Of a DNA stretch of 32,911 nt, positions 13,712 to 22,425 are shown in pieces. The position numbers and the translations under genes were made by a program. Under the pieces are notes generated by a model, which was given only the letters and a program-made list of their open reading frames with translations, did not search any database and was not told the origin of the DNA. Source of the DNA: Ignavibacteriales bacterium (lineage in GTDB: Bacteria; Bacteroidota; Ignavibacteria; UBA10030); NCBI GenBank assembly GCA_016207415.1, contig JACQPT010000176.1, positions 1-32,911 of the forward strand, given 5' to 3'. Each line of letters starts with the position of its first letter. Within the stretch, counting starts at the first letter, position 1.

Positions 13712-15673
13712 ATGATGAAGTATTCTGGTCGTTTCTTCCTTCCGCTGGTCGGTCTTCTTGTCTTGGTGACTTCCGGTTGCTCTGTTTTCACTCCTGTCGG
13801 CGATGCCATCACGAACGCCTACGAGAATACCGTTTCCTACTTCAACTCGTATTACAACGCAAAACGAGCTTTTGATGAGGCCGAGGCTGAGATCCACGCG
13901 GCAACTCAGACTGCAAAGGCGAAGAGTTTTCTGCAAAGCCGTGAGCTTGTTGTGCCGGTCGCCGCGAAGCAAAAACTCACCGTGGTCATCGACAAATGTT
14001 CCAGCATTCTTTCATTCCATCCTTCGAGCAGCCTGGTGGACGATGCACTGTTGCTCATCGGGAAATCCTACTTCTATCAGGGTGAGTACGTCAAGGCGGA
14101 ACGCAAATTCCTGGAACTCAACGAGCAATTCCCGAGAAGCTCCCTGGCTCTTGAATCGAGACTCTGGCATGCGAAAACGCTCGACCGCATGAAGAGGTCC
14201 GAAGAAGGCCTTTCCCTTCTGGCCGCTCTTTCCGCAGATGCGCAAGCGGAGGGGGAGGATGAAATATCAGCCGAAGCGCATTTGCTGTCGGCCAATCTCT
14301 ACGAGCTTCGAGAAGAACAGGAGCCGGCCATACGGCATTACGCGCGGGTCGCTGAACTTGATGCTGACGATGAAGTAAAAACCGATGCCCGGGTGAGGCT
14401 TGCGAACCTTTATTTTTCATCTGAACAATACGAAAAGGCGTCTGCTGAATACGCAAGAATACCCGAGTATACTTCAGACATTTATTTCGAGCTGCTGGCA
14501 AAGCTGCAGATTTCCGCCTGCGTGGCGCGACTGGGGAAATATGAGGAAGCACTTGACCTGACTGAAGACCTCCTTCAGGATTTTCGCTTCAAGGAACACA
14601 CGGGGCGAATCCGCCTGGAACGCGCAAGCATTCTTCATGCAGCCGGCCGACGTCAGGAATCTGTGGATGAATACGCGTTACTCGACACGGCTTTTGCGCG
14701 AACCGAGACTTCTTCACTGGCCGCGTATGAACTGGGGAAAATCTATGAAAAGGAATTCCGGGACTACGCCAAGGCGAGGCCATTCTACGCTAGGGCTGCG
14801 GAAAACAAGGCCACAGAAATACACCTCCTTGCGCTGAGGAAGGCCGCGGCATTACAGAGTTACCTCGACGCAAAGAAAAAAATCGCTCTTCATGACAGTA
14901 TCATGCATGCGTATCGAAACAGGGCGTCGGCACCGATGATGGATTCGCTTGCTGCGCCCCTGACAATCAACGAGGACTCTCTACGATCGGTGAACGCAGC
15001 CTTGTTCTATGAGATTGCCGAAATCTTCTATTCTGAGCTTCAGGAGGCTGATTCCGCCGTTTTATGGTATAAGAGATCCATTGGCCTAACGTCAGACAGC
15101 ATACGAAGTCCGCGGGTTCTCTTCGTTCTCGCCGAGATTGCGAACTCTCACCCTGACAGGGATTACGGCAAGCCGACCGAATACTACAGAAAAATCGTCG
15201 AGGAATATCCGGATTCAAGGTATGCAGACCAGGCGAGAGTGATACTTCAATTACCGAAGAAAGCGAAAGAAGTGGACTCCGCTGAGAAGACCTACGTACT
15301 AGCAGAAAGCCTCGTCGAGTCGAGTCAATATGAGAAAGCCGTCAAGACATTCTCGGAGATAGTTGATAGTTTTCCGACTTCTCCTTATGCGGCCAAGAGC
15401 GAATATGCCATCGCATGGTTGTATGAGCATCGACTTTCGGAACCGGACAGCGCCCTTTCTCACTACAAAAACGTTGTCGCAAAGTATGGGGCGTCAACAT
15501 ATGCCGGCATTGTAAGGCCGCGGATTGGAGACACGACTGCAGTGCGAAAAGACAGTATTGCCGTTTCTCTACCCAAACCTCCAGTAAAACAGGAGCTGAA
15601 GGAGGACAAGGCAAAAGAACTGCCGACCACACGCGAGGAACCCCCGGCTCGTGCGAGGAAAAAAGAAGAGTGA
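13712..15673 (+). CDS. Large TPR lipoprotein, possibly PorW/SprE-like
   Basis: 653 residues. Signal peptide with lipobox LVTSGC (Cys23). Directly after it comes the stretch SYFNSYYNAKRAFDEAEAEI, which resembles the opening of PorW/SprE lipoproteins linked to type IX secretion and gliding in Bacteroidetes. The rest is a run of TPR-like units (e.g. YFQGEYVKAERKFLELNEQFP, ALLLIGKSYF, YEKAVKTFSEIVDSFPTSPYA), ending in a Lys/Glu/Pro-rich tail (about 620-653). It sits at the inner face of the outer membrane as a scaffold, most likely. The stop overlaps the pyrK start (TGATG), although function is unrelated. A BamD-like annotation is the alternative, but it is more than twice as long as BamD. Confidence 0.75.
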   Translation: MMKYSGRFFLPLVGLLVLVTSGCSVFTPVGDAITNAYENTVSYFNSYYNAKRAFDEAEAEIHAATQTAKAKSFLQSRELVVPVAAKQKLTVVIDKCSSILSFHPSSSLVDDALLLIGKSYFYQGEYVKAERKFLELNEQFPRSSLALESRLWHAKTLDRMKRSEEGLSLLAALSADAQAEGEDEISAEAHLLSANLYELREEQEPAIRHYARVAELDADDEVKTDARVRLANLYFSSEQYEKASAEYARIPEYTSDIYFELLAKLQISACVARLGKYEEALDLTEDLLQDFRFKEHTGRIRLERASILHAAGRRQESVDEYALLDTAFARTETSSLAAYELGKIYEKEFRDYAKARPFYARAAENKATEIHLLALRKAAALQSYLDAKKKIALHDSIMHAYRNRASAPMMDSLAAPLTINEDSLRSVNAALFYEIAEIFYSELQEADSAVLWYKRSIGLTSDSIRSPRVLFVLAEIANSHPDRDYGKPTEYYRKIVEEYPDSRYADQARVILQLPKKAKEVDSAEKTYVLAESLVESSQYEKAVKTFSEIVDSFPTSPYAAKSEYAIAWLYEHRLSEPDSALSHYKNVVAKYGASTYAGIVRPRIGDTTAVRKDSIAVSLPKPPVKQELKEDKAKELPTTREEPPARARKKEE

Positions 15674-16437
15674 TGATCCAGGAGCTTGCGATCGTCACAG
15701 GGCGCAAGGAAGTCGCGGAGGGTATTTTTGTTCTTCGGTTTGAGTCGTCGTACATTTCTAAAAACGTGCGGCCCGGTCAGTTCGTCAATATTCGCGTGAC
15801 AGACGGCCTGTCACCGCTTCTTCGGCGGCCGTTCAGTATTTGCCGCGTTGAGGAAAACCAAGTCGAGTTTGTCTTCAACGTCGTGGGTGTGGGCACGAGA
15901 ATCCTGGCCTCAAAGCAACCGGGCGATAAGCTCGACGTTCTTGGCCCCCTGGGCAATCCCTTCCGTTATGAAGAAGGCTTCGACACGGCAATCATGGTTG
16001 CCGGAGGCTTGGGCATAGCCCCCTTTCCCTTTCTGACCCAGCTCATCGGGGGAAAGAATGTTGAGACTTTCTACGGTGTTGCGTCGGCCGCCAAGTTGTG
16101 GTCGGAGCATCTCAGGAATGTTCACGTGGCCACTGACGACGGGAGCGCCGGGTTTCAAGGAACAGTGGTGGCGTTGCTGCGGGCGTATTTGGAAGAAACC
16201 AAATTACGAAATGCCAAAATCTTCGGCTGCGGTCCAACGAAAATGCTGCAAGCTCTGTCCAACTTCGCAAAAATGAGCGAGATTCAATGCGAGGTCTCGC
16301 TCGAAGGCGAAATGGCGTGCGGGGTTGGCATTTGCCAGGGTTGCCCGGTTGAGCGGGCGAAGGGAAATAAGAAGTACGCGCTCGTCTGCACCGACGGCCC
16401 GACGTTCAATTGTCAAGACATCGTTCTTGCCGCATGA
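15673..16437 (+). CDS. pyrK: Dihydroorotate dehydrogenase electron-transfer subunit
   Basis: 254 residues: ferredoxin-reductase-like FAD domain with RPFSI (FAD contact) early, NAD-binding segment MVAGGLGIAPFPFL, and a C-terminal [2Fe-2S] motif with four cysteines (CGVGICQGC followed by VCTDGP). This is the PyrK subunit that passes electrons from dihydroorotate, oxidised by PyrD type 1B, to NAD+ in pyrimidine synthesis. The ATG overlaps the stop of the TPR gene, and its own stop overlaps the pyrD start (ATGA), so translation is coupled. Confidence 0.95.
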   Translation: MIQELAIVTGRKEVAEGIFVLRFESSYISKNVRPGQFVNIRVTDGLSPLLRRPFSICRVEENQVEFVFNVVGVGTRILASKQPGDKLDVLGPLGNPFRYEEGFDTAIMVAGGLGIAPFPFLTQLIGGKNVETFYGVASAAKLWSEHLRNVHVATDDGSAGFQGTVVALLRAYLEETKLRNAKIFGCGPTKMLQALSNFAKMSEIQCEVSLEGEMACGVGICQGCPVERAKGNKKYALVCTDGPTFNCQDIVLAA

Positions 16438-17378
16438 TAAAGACCTCGTTTAAGGTCAGAGATGTAGAGTTCAAGAACAGGGTTCTGGTTGCCTCCGGTA
16501 CATTCGGATACGGGGATGAGCTAAGGGATCTTGTTGACGTCACAAAACTGGGGGGGCTCATAACAAAGTCACTCTCGTGGAAGCCTCGAGACGGAAACCC
16601 TCCTCAAAGAATCGTCGAAACCCCGAGTGGCATGCTGAATTCAATCGGACTGGCGAACATCGGGGTCCACCAGTTCATTGAGAACAAGCTGCCGTATTTG
16701 GAAAGCTTGGACACGGTTGTGGTGGCAAACATTGCGGCGAGCTCGGTCGATGAGTACTGCGATGTGCTGTCAGTGTTGAACGAGAAGAGTGGTGTCGACG
16801 CGTTCGAGATCAATGTTTCCTGCCCGAACGTGAAAGAGGGCGGATTGAGTTTCGGCACAGACTGCGATGCCACTGCGCTGATCACCAGAAAACTCCGGGC
16901 CTTGACAGAAAAGCCCCTCATCGTCAAACTGACGCCGAACGTCACGCATATATCAGATTTCGCCAAAGCAGTCGAGGAAGCCGGCGCTGACGCTGTTTCC
17001 GTCATCAATACTCTCATTGGAATGGCCGTGGACATAAAGACGCGGAAGCCCAGACTTTCAACGGTGACAGGCGGCCTCTCCGGTCCGGCCATCAAACCCA
17101 TTGCGCTGGCAAAGGTGTATGAAGTGGCTCAGGCAATCGATATTCCCATTCTGGGAATCGGCGGGATCTCTTCGTTTGAAGATGCCATCGAATTTCTTCT
17201 CGTCGGCGCTTCCGCTGTACAAATAGGAACGATGAACTATGTAGACCCCAGTGCATCTGTGAAGATAGCAGAAGGTCTTCGCCAGTATGCAGAGAAGAAC
17301 AATCTCAGGGATGTCGGCGAGTTCGTCGGAGCAATCGAAGCAACAGTGGAGTTCTCCGTCCTGCAGTCCTGGCTGTAG
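16434..17378 (+). CDS. pyrD: Dihydroorotate dehydrogenase, class 1B catalytic subunit
   Basis: 314 residues forming the FMN-binding TIM barrel that oxidises dihydroorotate to orotate. The catalytic base is Cys130 (FEINVSCPN), diagnostic of class 1 enzymes. Other family blocks are ASGTFGYG, NSIGLANIG, KLTPNVT, GGLSGPAIKPIAL and IGIGGISSFEDA. The pyrK gene directly upstream confirms the NAD-dependent 1B type. The start was placed at 16434 (ATGA overlap with pyrK) because the eight upstream in-frame residues lie inside pyrK and are not conserved. Confidence 0.97.
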   Translation: MIKTSFKVRDVEFKNRVLVASGTFGYGDELRDLVDVTKLGGLITKSLSWKPRDGNPPQRIVETPSGMLNSIGLANIGVHQFIENKLPYLESLDTVVVANIAASSVDEYCDVLSVLNEKSGVDAFEINVSCPNVKEGGLSFGTDCDATALITRKLRALTEKPLIVKLTPNVTHISDFAKAVEEAGADAVSVINTLIGMAVDIKTRKPRLSTVTGGLSGPAIKPIALAKVYEVAQAIDIPILGIGGISSFEDAIEFLLVGASAVQIGTMNYVDPSASVKIAEGLRQYAEKNNLRDVGEFVGAIEATVEFSVLQSWL

Positions 17379-17482
17379 CTCATCTGTAACGCCGGAGTTC
17401 ATCAGTTCATGGGTTGACCGATCGCTGTCGGCTCAGACGCGGAAGATTGCAAGAATCAACGGTTCCAATCCCGGCCGTCCCC

Positions 17483-18790
17483 GTGAAAACCTATTCAGAA
17501 TCAATTCAATTCCTCTACGGCCTTCAGAAATTCGGCGTGAAGTTGGGACTTCATGGAATCAATGCGCTTTTGCATGCGCTGGGAAACCCGCATTATCGCT
17601 TCCCGTGCATTCATGTTGCGGGGACGAACGGTAAAGGTTCGACTGCCTCCATGCTCGCTGCAGTCTTTACGGCGGCGGGTTACAGGACGGGTCTTTATAC
17701 CTCGCCGCATCTCGTCGATTATCGAGAGCGTATTCGCATTGACGGCCAGCCAATTTCGCCGGGCGATGTGGTCAGGCTTTCTGCGACTCTCAAGAAACAT
17801 ATCGAAAAAAACACAGCCACCTTTTTTGAGGCGACGACAGCAATCGCGTTTCAATACTTTGCGGACTCTCAGGTAGATATGGCAATTGTGGAAACGGGGC
17901 TGGGGGGGAGACTGGACGCGACGAATGTTGTCCAGCCTGTGACGACCGTGATCACGAGTGTCGGTTTAGAACACGCGGATATCCTGGGAAAAACCCTGGC
18001 AAGGATCGCAAGAGAAAAGGCCGGAATCATCAAGAAGGGGGTACCGTGCATCAGCGGTGTGGATTCACGAAATGCCGAAAGAGTACTTCGTGAAACCTGC
18101 CGGAGACAAAAAGCCCCTTTCCTTTCCCATCACCTCATCCAAACGAAGGTGCGGCACTCAAGTCTCAACGGCCTCAAGATTGATGTTCGCACACCTTACG
18201 GTGAAATAAATGATCTTCAAGTGTCCCTCCCTGGAGAGATGCAGGTGAAGAATGTCGCTGCTGCGTTGTTGGCCCTTCAACAAACGGGTTCAAGGTTTCC
18301 CCTTGGGCTTTCTGAGGAACATCTTCGTCGAGGTTTATCACACATCCAGGAGTTTTCTGGAATCCAGGGACGACTGGCTCTTGTAAGAAAGAAACCGAGA
18401 GTGCTGGCGGATACTGCCCATAACCCGCAGGCAACTGCCGCTCTGGCGAAGTCGTTGTCGGCGCTGGGAATCAAAAAGGTCGATCTCGTGTTCGGAGTAG
18501 CAAGGGACAAGGATCATGTCTCTATGGTTCGTCTGCTGTCCAAATTTACCCGGTGGGCGATCGTGGTCACCGCGAAGACGGACCGGGCTTTGGACGGAAC
18601 CAAGCTCCAAAGGGAATTCCAGCGGAATCGCGTAGCGGTGGAATACGCCGGTGCTGTAGACCGAGGCGTACGACTTGCCATGAAAAGGTCAAGGAACGGC
18701 ATTCCTATTTTGATAACCGGTTCTAATTTTGTGGTGGGCGAGGCGTTGGCGTTCATGCAGGGGAGAAAATACTTGACAATCAATCAGTAA
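17483..18790 (+). CDS. folC: Folylpolyglutamate synthase / dihydrofolate synthase
   Basis: About 435 residues from a GTG at 17483. This start makes the protein open with the family-typical YSESIQFLYGLQKFGVKLGL; TTG codons at 17414 and 17447 are alternatives, none with a good Shine-Dalgarno. Mur-ligase fold: ATP-binding loop AGTNGKGST, ETGLGGRLDATN, GLEHADILGKT, a Mg/Lys region EKAGIIKKG, and the C-terminal domain with ADTAHNPQA. It adds glutamate to dihydropteroate and/or extends folyl-glutamate tails. It lies 104 bases after pyrD; the -35 box of the rho promoter is inside its last codons. No motif clearly separates bifunctional from FPGS-only forms. Confidence 0.93.
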   Translation: MKTYSESIQFLYGLQKFGVKLGLHGINALLHALGNPHYRFPCIHVAGTNGKGSTASMLAAVFTAAGYRTGLYTSPHLVDYRERIRIDGQPISPGDVVRLSATLKKHIEKNTATFFEATTAIAFQYFADSQVDMAIVETGLGGRLDATNVVQPVTTVITSVGLEHADILGKTLARIAREKAGIIKKGVPCISGVDSRNAERVLRETCRRQKAPFLSHHLIQTKVRHSSLNGLKIDVRTPYGEINDLQVSLPGEMQVKNVAAALLALQQTGSRFPLGLSEEHLRRGLSHIQEFSGIQGRLALVRKKPRVLADTAHNPQATAALAKSLSALGIKKVDLVFGVARDKDHVSMVRLLSKFTRWAIVVTAKTDRALDGTKLQREFQRNRVAVEYAGAVDRGVRLAMKRSRNGIPILITGSNFVVGEALAFMQGRKYLTINQ

Positions 18791-18801
18791 TCGGCTATAT
18801 T
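18773..18801 (+). promoter_or_regulatory. Strong sigma70 promoter for rho
   Basis: Consensus TTGACA (18773-18778), 17-base spacer, TATATT (18796-18801). It overlaps the 3' end of folC. The predicted start near 18808 leaves a leader of about 165 nt before the rho ATG. Confidence 0.8.
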
Positions 18802-18807
18802 ACTCAT

Positions 18808-18970
18808 ACAGTTGTTCATAGAATTCTTCTCGACGCACATCCAACCAACGCCATCAATTAACTCGTTCTCCCGGCCTAAGTAATTTTCAACCAGGACTGA
18901 GGTTGTAAGTCCGCGAAAGATTCTTAAAACTCTATATTCCTCTTTTAAAATCCCCAGAGGTGGTATCTTT
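18808..18970 (+). promoter_or_regulatory. rho 5' leader: C-rich segment and possible SD-sequestering hairpin
   Basis: The first part of the leader (about 18830-18875) is C-rich, G-poor and likely unstructured, as Rho-binding sites are. A GGACT/AGTCC hairpin (18894-18912) follows. Just before the gene, CCTCT (18939-18943) can pair with AGAGG (18956-18960), the core of the Shine-Dalgarno AGAGGTGG. Autogenous control of rho through its leader is known in E. coli; here it is inferred. Confidence 0.4.
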
Positions 18971-20224
18971 ATGCCCATGGACATTACTGAGTTAAAGTCC
19001 AAGAAAATCGCTGAACTCAATTCTATCGCGAAAGACCTGAACATTGCAGGCCATAGCGACATGCGAAAACAGGAGCTTATTTTCAAAATCCTTGAAGCGC
19101 AGACAGAAAAAGATGGCCTGAGCTTCAGTAAGGGTGTCCTGGAGGTTTTGCCTGACGGATATGGGTTCCTTAGGTCAGTTGGATACAATTACTTGCCCTC
19201 GCCGGACGATATTTACGTTTCGCCTTCTCAAATCAAGAAATTCGGGCTGAGGACGGGTGATAGCGTGAGTGGTCAGGTGCGGCCGCCAAAAGAGGGCGAG
19301 CGCTTCTTTGCTCTGCTTCGCGTCGAGGCAGTGAACGATGAACATCCTGATGATATTCGCGAGCGTGTGCTCTTCGAGAACCTTACGCCGATGTACCCAT
19401 CCCAGCGGATCAAGCTGGAAACGGCGCCTGGCGAGTATTCCATGCGGATTCTCGATTTGCTTTCGCCCATCGGCAAGGGCCAGCGCGGTATGATCGTCTC
19501 CCCCCCCAAGGCGGGAAAAACAATCCTCCTGCAGAAAATCGCCAACAGCATCACTCGAAATCACCCGGAAATCAAGCTTATCGTCCTGCTGATCGACGAA
19601 CGTCCTGAGGAAGTAACGGACATGGAGCGCACGGTCAGTGCCGAAGTTGTGAGTTCAACGTTCGACGAACCGCCCGAGCGCCACGTACAGGTAGCCGACA
19701 TGGTTCTGGAGAAGGCGAAAAGGCTCGTCGAGGCAAAGAAAGATGTCGTTATTCTTCTGGACAGCATCACCCGTCTGGCGCGTGCCCATAATACCGTCGT
19801 GCCTCACAGCGGCAAGATCCTCTCGGGAGGCGTGGACGCAAATGCCTTGCACCGTCCGAAACGCTTCTTCGGTGCCGCGCGAAACATTGAAGAAGGCGGA
19901 AGCTTTACCGTGATTGCGACTGCTCTTGTCGAAACAGGGAGCCGAATGGACGAGGTTATTTTCGAAGAATTCAAAGGAACGGGCAACAGCGAGGTTGTCC
20001 TTGACCGTAAGCTCAGCGACAAGCGAATTTTCCCCGCTATCGATGTCAACAGGTCTGGAACCCGCAAAGAGGAAATCCTTTTTGAAGAAGAAGAACTGAA
20101 TCGAGTGTGGATTCTCAGAAAACTCGTCAGCGATTTGACTCCGGTTGAGGCAATGGAGTTCTTGCTTGAAAAAATGAGAGGAACGAAATCGAATAAGGAG
20201 TTCTTGAAATCCATGAATAGCTGA
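18971..20224 (+). CDS. rho: Transcription termination factor Rho
   Basis: 417 residues, close to the E. coli length, with no large N-terminal insertion. Rho-N helical domain (about 5-45; [21 protein letters not shown]), cold-shock-like RNA-binding domain (about 50-125; [10 protein letters not shown]), then the RecA-type ATPase. In the ATPase, Walker A is PPKAGKT (178-184), Walker B VILLDS, and the central-channel region [25 protein letters not shown]. The hexamer binds C-rich RNA and pulls it to end transcription. It has its own promoter and leader and no clear intrinsic terminator before the thiolase gene 64 bases downstream. ATG18971 is preferred over the ATG two codons later because of AGAGGTGG upstream. 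Confidence 0.98.
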   Translation: MPMDITELKSKKIAELNSIAKDLNIAGHSDMRKQELIFKILEAQTEKDGLSFSKGVLEVLPDGYGFLRSVGYNYLPSPDDIYVSPSQIKKFGLRTGDSVSGQVRPPKEGERFFALLRVEAVNDEHPDDIRERVLFENLTPMYPSQRIKLETAPGEYSMRILDLLSPIGKGQRGMIVSPPKAGKTILLQKIANSITRNHPEIKLIVLLIDERPEEVTDMERTVSAEVVSSTFDEPPERHVQVADMVLEKAKRLVEAKKDVVILLDSITRLARAHNTVVPHSGKILSGGVDANALHRPKRFFGAARNIEEGGSFTVIATALVETGSRMDEVIFEEFKGTGNSEVVLDRKLSDKRIFPAIDVNRSGTRKEEILFEEEELNRVWILRKLVSDLTPVEAMEFLLEKMRGTKSNKEFLKSMNS

Positions 20225-20288
20225 GTTATCATTTCCCGCTCCAGAAACCCACGAGCAAAAACCCTCACATTCTCCGTCCGAAAAGCAT

Positions 20289-21464
20289 ATGAATGAAGTC
20301 GTCATCGCAAGTGCATGTCGAACTCCCATCGGCTCGTTTATGGGAGGCCTGAGTTCCCTCCCTGCGCCAAGGCTTGGTGCAATCGTTGTCGAAGAAGCCC
20401 TTCGCAGGTCCGGATTAAAGAAAACCAATGTCCAGGAAGTCATCATGGGAAATGTTTTGACGGCCGGGGAGGGCCAGGCGCCGGCCCGTCAGGCTGCTCT
20501 GTTTGCCGGACTTCCCGAATCCGTCGAGTGTATGACCGTCAACAAAGTGTGCGGCTCGGGACTGAAGGCGGTCATGTTGGCCAGCCAGGCTATCCAGCTC
20601 GGAGATGCAGATGTCATCGTTGCCGGCGGGATGGAGAGCATGTCGAATGCGCCGTACTTACTCGAAAAAGGGAGGACAGGTTTTCGGATGGGCAACGCAG
20701 AAGTAGTCGACTCGATGATCAAGGACGGTCTTTGGGATGTCTATAACAAATTTCACATGGGCAAGGCAGCAGAGATGTGTGCAAAGGAGTGCGCCGTTCC
20801 GCGTGAAGCGCAGGATGAGTTTGCAGTGCTGAGCTACAAGCGCGCTCAGTCGGCATGGGGTGAGGGTCGATATACAGAAGAGGTGATACCCGTAACGCTG
20901 AAAGGAAAAAAGGGAGACGAAATCGTGGCCCAGGATGAGGAACCTTTCAAAACAGATTTTGCAAAGATAACAAAACTCAAACCGGCCTTTCAAGAAGGGG
21001 GGAGTGTCACCGCTGCGAACGCTTCCAAGATCAATGATGGTGCCGCCGCTCTCGTCGTCCTGTCGGCGGAAAGAGCAAAACAAATGAGCGTCAAACCCAT
21101 CGCCCGAGTTGTCGCATACGCCTCCTCAGCAAAAAAACCTGAGTGGTTCACCACGGCTCCGGCAGACGTGATTCCGAAAGTCCTAAGCAAGGCGAAAATG
21201 AGGAAAGAGGACATCGACCTTTTTGAAATCAACGAAGCATTCGCCGTTGTTACTTTGGCTGTGAATAAGATGCTTGGTTTGGAAGTTGAAAAAGTGAACG
21301 TCAACGGAGGTGCTGTAGCGCTCGGCCATCCGATTGGCGCGAGCGGCGCACGGATTCTGGTGACTCTGCTGCACGCCCTCAAGCAACGCGGGAAGAAACG
21401 CGGAATGGCTGCGATTTGTATCGGCGGCGGGGAAGCGAGCGGTTTGATCGTAGAAATGATGTAA
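20289..21464 (+). CDS. Acetyl-CoA acetyltransferase (thiolase)
   Basis: 391 residues, the usual thiolase length. Acyl-carrying Cys88 ([10 protein letters not shown]), the NEAFA motif, [10 protein letters not shown] with the catalytic His, and the second Cys in AICIGGGEA are all present. It interconverts two acetyl-CoA and acetoacetyl-CoA or cleaves 3-ketoacyl-CoA; the overall match is nearer the biosynthetic/short-chain (AtoB) group than FadA. It is first of three genes with a 3-hydroxyacyl-CoA dehydrogenase and an acyl-CoA dehydrogenase, so it likely serves butanoyl-CoA metabolism or short-chain beta-oxidation. An enoyl-CoA hydratase is missing from the window. Confidence 0.96.
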   Translation: MNEVVIASACRTPIGSFMGGLSSLPAPRLGAIVVEEALRRSGLKKTNVQEVIMGNVLTAGEGQAPARQAALFAGLPESVECMTVNKVCGSGLKAVMLASQAIQLGDADVIVAGGMESMSNAPYLLEKGRTGFRMGNAEVVDSMIKDGLWDVYNKFHMGKAAEMCAKECAVPREAQDEFAVLSYKRAQSAWGEGRYTEEVIPVTLKGKKGDEIVAQDEEPFKTDFAKITKLKPAFQEGGSVTAANASKINDGAAALVVLSAERAKQMSVKPIARVVAYASSAKKPEWFTTAPADVIPKVLSKAKMRKEDIDLFEINEAFAVVTLAVNKMLGLEVEKVNVNGGAVALGHPIGASGARILVTLLHALKQRGKKRGMAAICIGGGEASGLIVEMM

Positions 21465-21482
21465 GCAAACCGAAAGAAAACC

Positions 21483-22349
21483 ATGAAACAGGAAATCAAA
21501 AACATTGCTGTGATTGGGTCCGGGACGATGGGAAACGGCATCGCTCATGTGTTTGCACAATGCGGTTACAACGTTGTGCTGAATGACATCAAACCGGAGT
21601 TTGTCGAGCGGGGGATGAAGACGATTGCTTCAAATCTCGATCGTCAGGTGAAAAAAGGAACGTTGTCTGACCAACAGAAAAAGGAGACGCTGGGGAGAAT
21701 TAAAACAAGCACAAATCTGGAGAACGCGGCTCAGTCGGCTGATTTTGTCGTTGAAGCGGCGACCGAAGATGAGACCATCAAGAAGGACATCTTCCGGACG
21801 CTCGATGGAGCGACGAAGCCGGACGTCATCCTTGCCTCGAACACTTCTTCGATCTCGATAACAGGAATCGCCGCCATCACAAAGAAGCCGCAGAATGTCA
21901 TCGGGATGCATTTCATGAATCCTGTGCCTGTGATGAAGCTCGTGGAGCTTATTCGCGGCCTGGCGACATCTAACGAGACGTTTTCAACGGTTAAAGGGCT
22001 GGCAGAAAAACTAGAAAAAGTGCCGGTGGAAGTCAACGATTACCCCGGTTTTGTTTCCAACCGCGTGTTACTCCCCATGCTGAACGAGGCGATGTATTGC
22101 GTGATGGAGGGTGTCGCGGGTCCGGAGGCGATAGATACCGTCATGAAGCTCGGAATGAATCATCCTATGGGCCCGTTACAACTGGCGGATTTTATCGGAC
22201 TCGACGTGTGTCTCTCCATCATGAATGTGCTCCACGAGGGTTTGGGGGATTCGAAATACCGTCCGTGTCCTTTACTCAAGAAGATGGTCGCGTCGGGAAA
22301 CTTGGGGCGAAAGACGGGAAAAGGCTTCTACGATTATGCGGTAAAGTAG
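21483..22349 (+). CDS. 3-hydroxybutyryl-CoA / 3-hydroxyacyl-CoA dehydrogenase
   Basis: 288 residues, the length of single-function short-chain enzymes. NAD-binding Rossmann start [14 protein letters not shown] (8-21), catalytic His143 in [15 protein letters not shown], and the dimer domain beginning [10 protein letters not shown], with [15 protein letters not shown] near the substrate site. It oxidises (S)-3-hydroxybutyryl-CoA to acetoacetyl-CoA or the reverse. It starts 18 bases after the thiolase. NAD versus NADP preference cannot be told from sequence alone. It is followed by a long hairpin before the next gene. Confidence 0.96.
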   Translation: MKQEIKNIAVIGSGTMGNGIAHVFAQCGYNVVLNDIKPEFVERGMKTIASNLDRQVKKGTLSDQQKKETLGRIKTSTNLENAAQSADFVVEAATEDETIKKDIFRTLDGATKPDVILASNTSSISITGIAAITKKPQNVIGMHFMNPVPVMKLVELIRGLATSNETFSTVKGLAEKLEKVPVEVNDYPGFVSNRVLLPMLNEAMYCVMEGVAGPEAIDTVMKLGMNHPMGPLQLADFIGLDVCLSIMNVLHEGLGDSKYRPCPLLKKMVASGNLGRKTGKGFYDYAVK

Positions 22350-22352
22350 CGT

Positions 22353-22386
22353 CTTGTTTGTCGGAGCAGAGCTCCCTCCAAACAAG
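22353..22386 (+). other. Interrupted inverted repeat between the 3-hydroxyacyl-CoA dehydrogenase and acyl-CoA dehydrogenase genes
   Basis: Outer arms CTTGTTTG (22353-22360) and CAAACAAG (22379-22386) are perfectly complementary. Inside them GGAGC and GCTCC pair around AGA. No T-run follows directly, so it is not a standard terminator; an RNA processing/stability hairpin or a regulator-binding site are options. Confidence 0.5.
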
Positions 22387-22425
22387 TGGGGTCGATGTTT
22401 TGAAGGTTGAATTTACGAACCTGCT

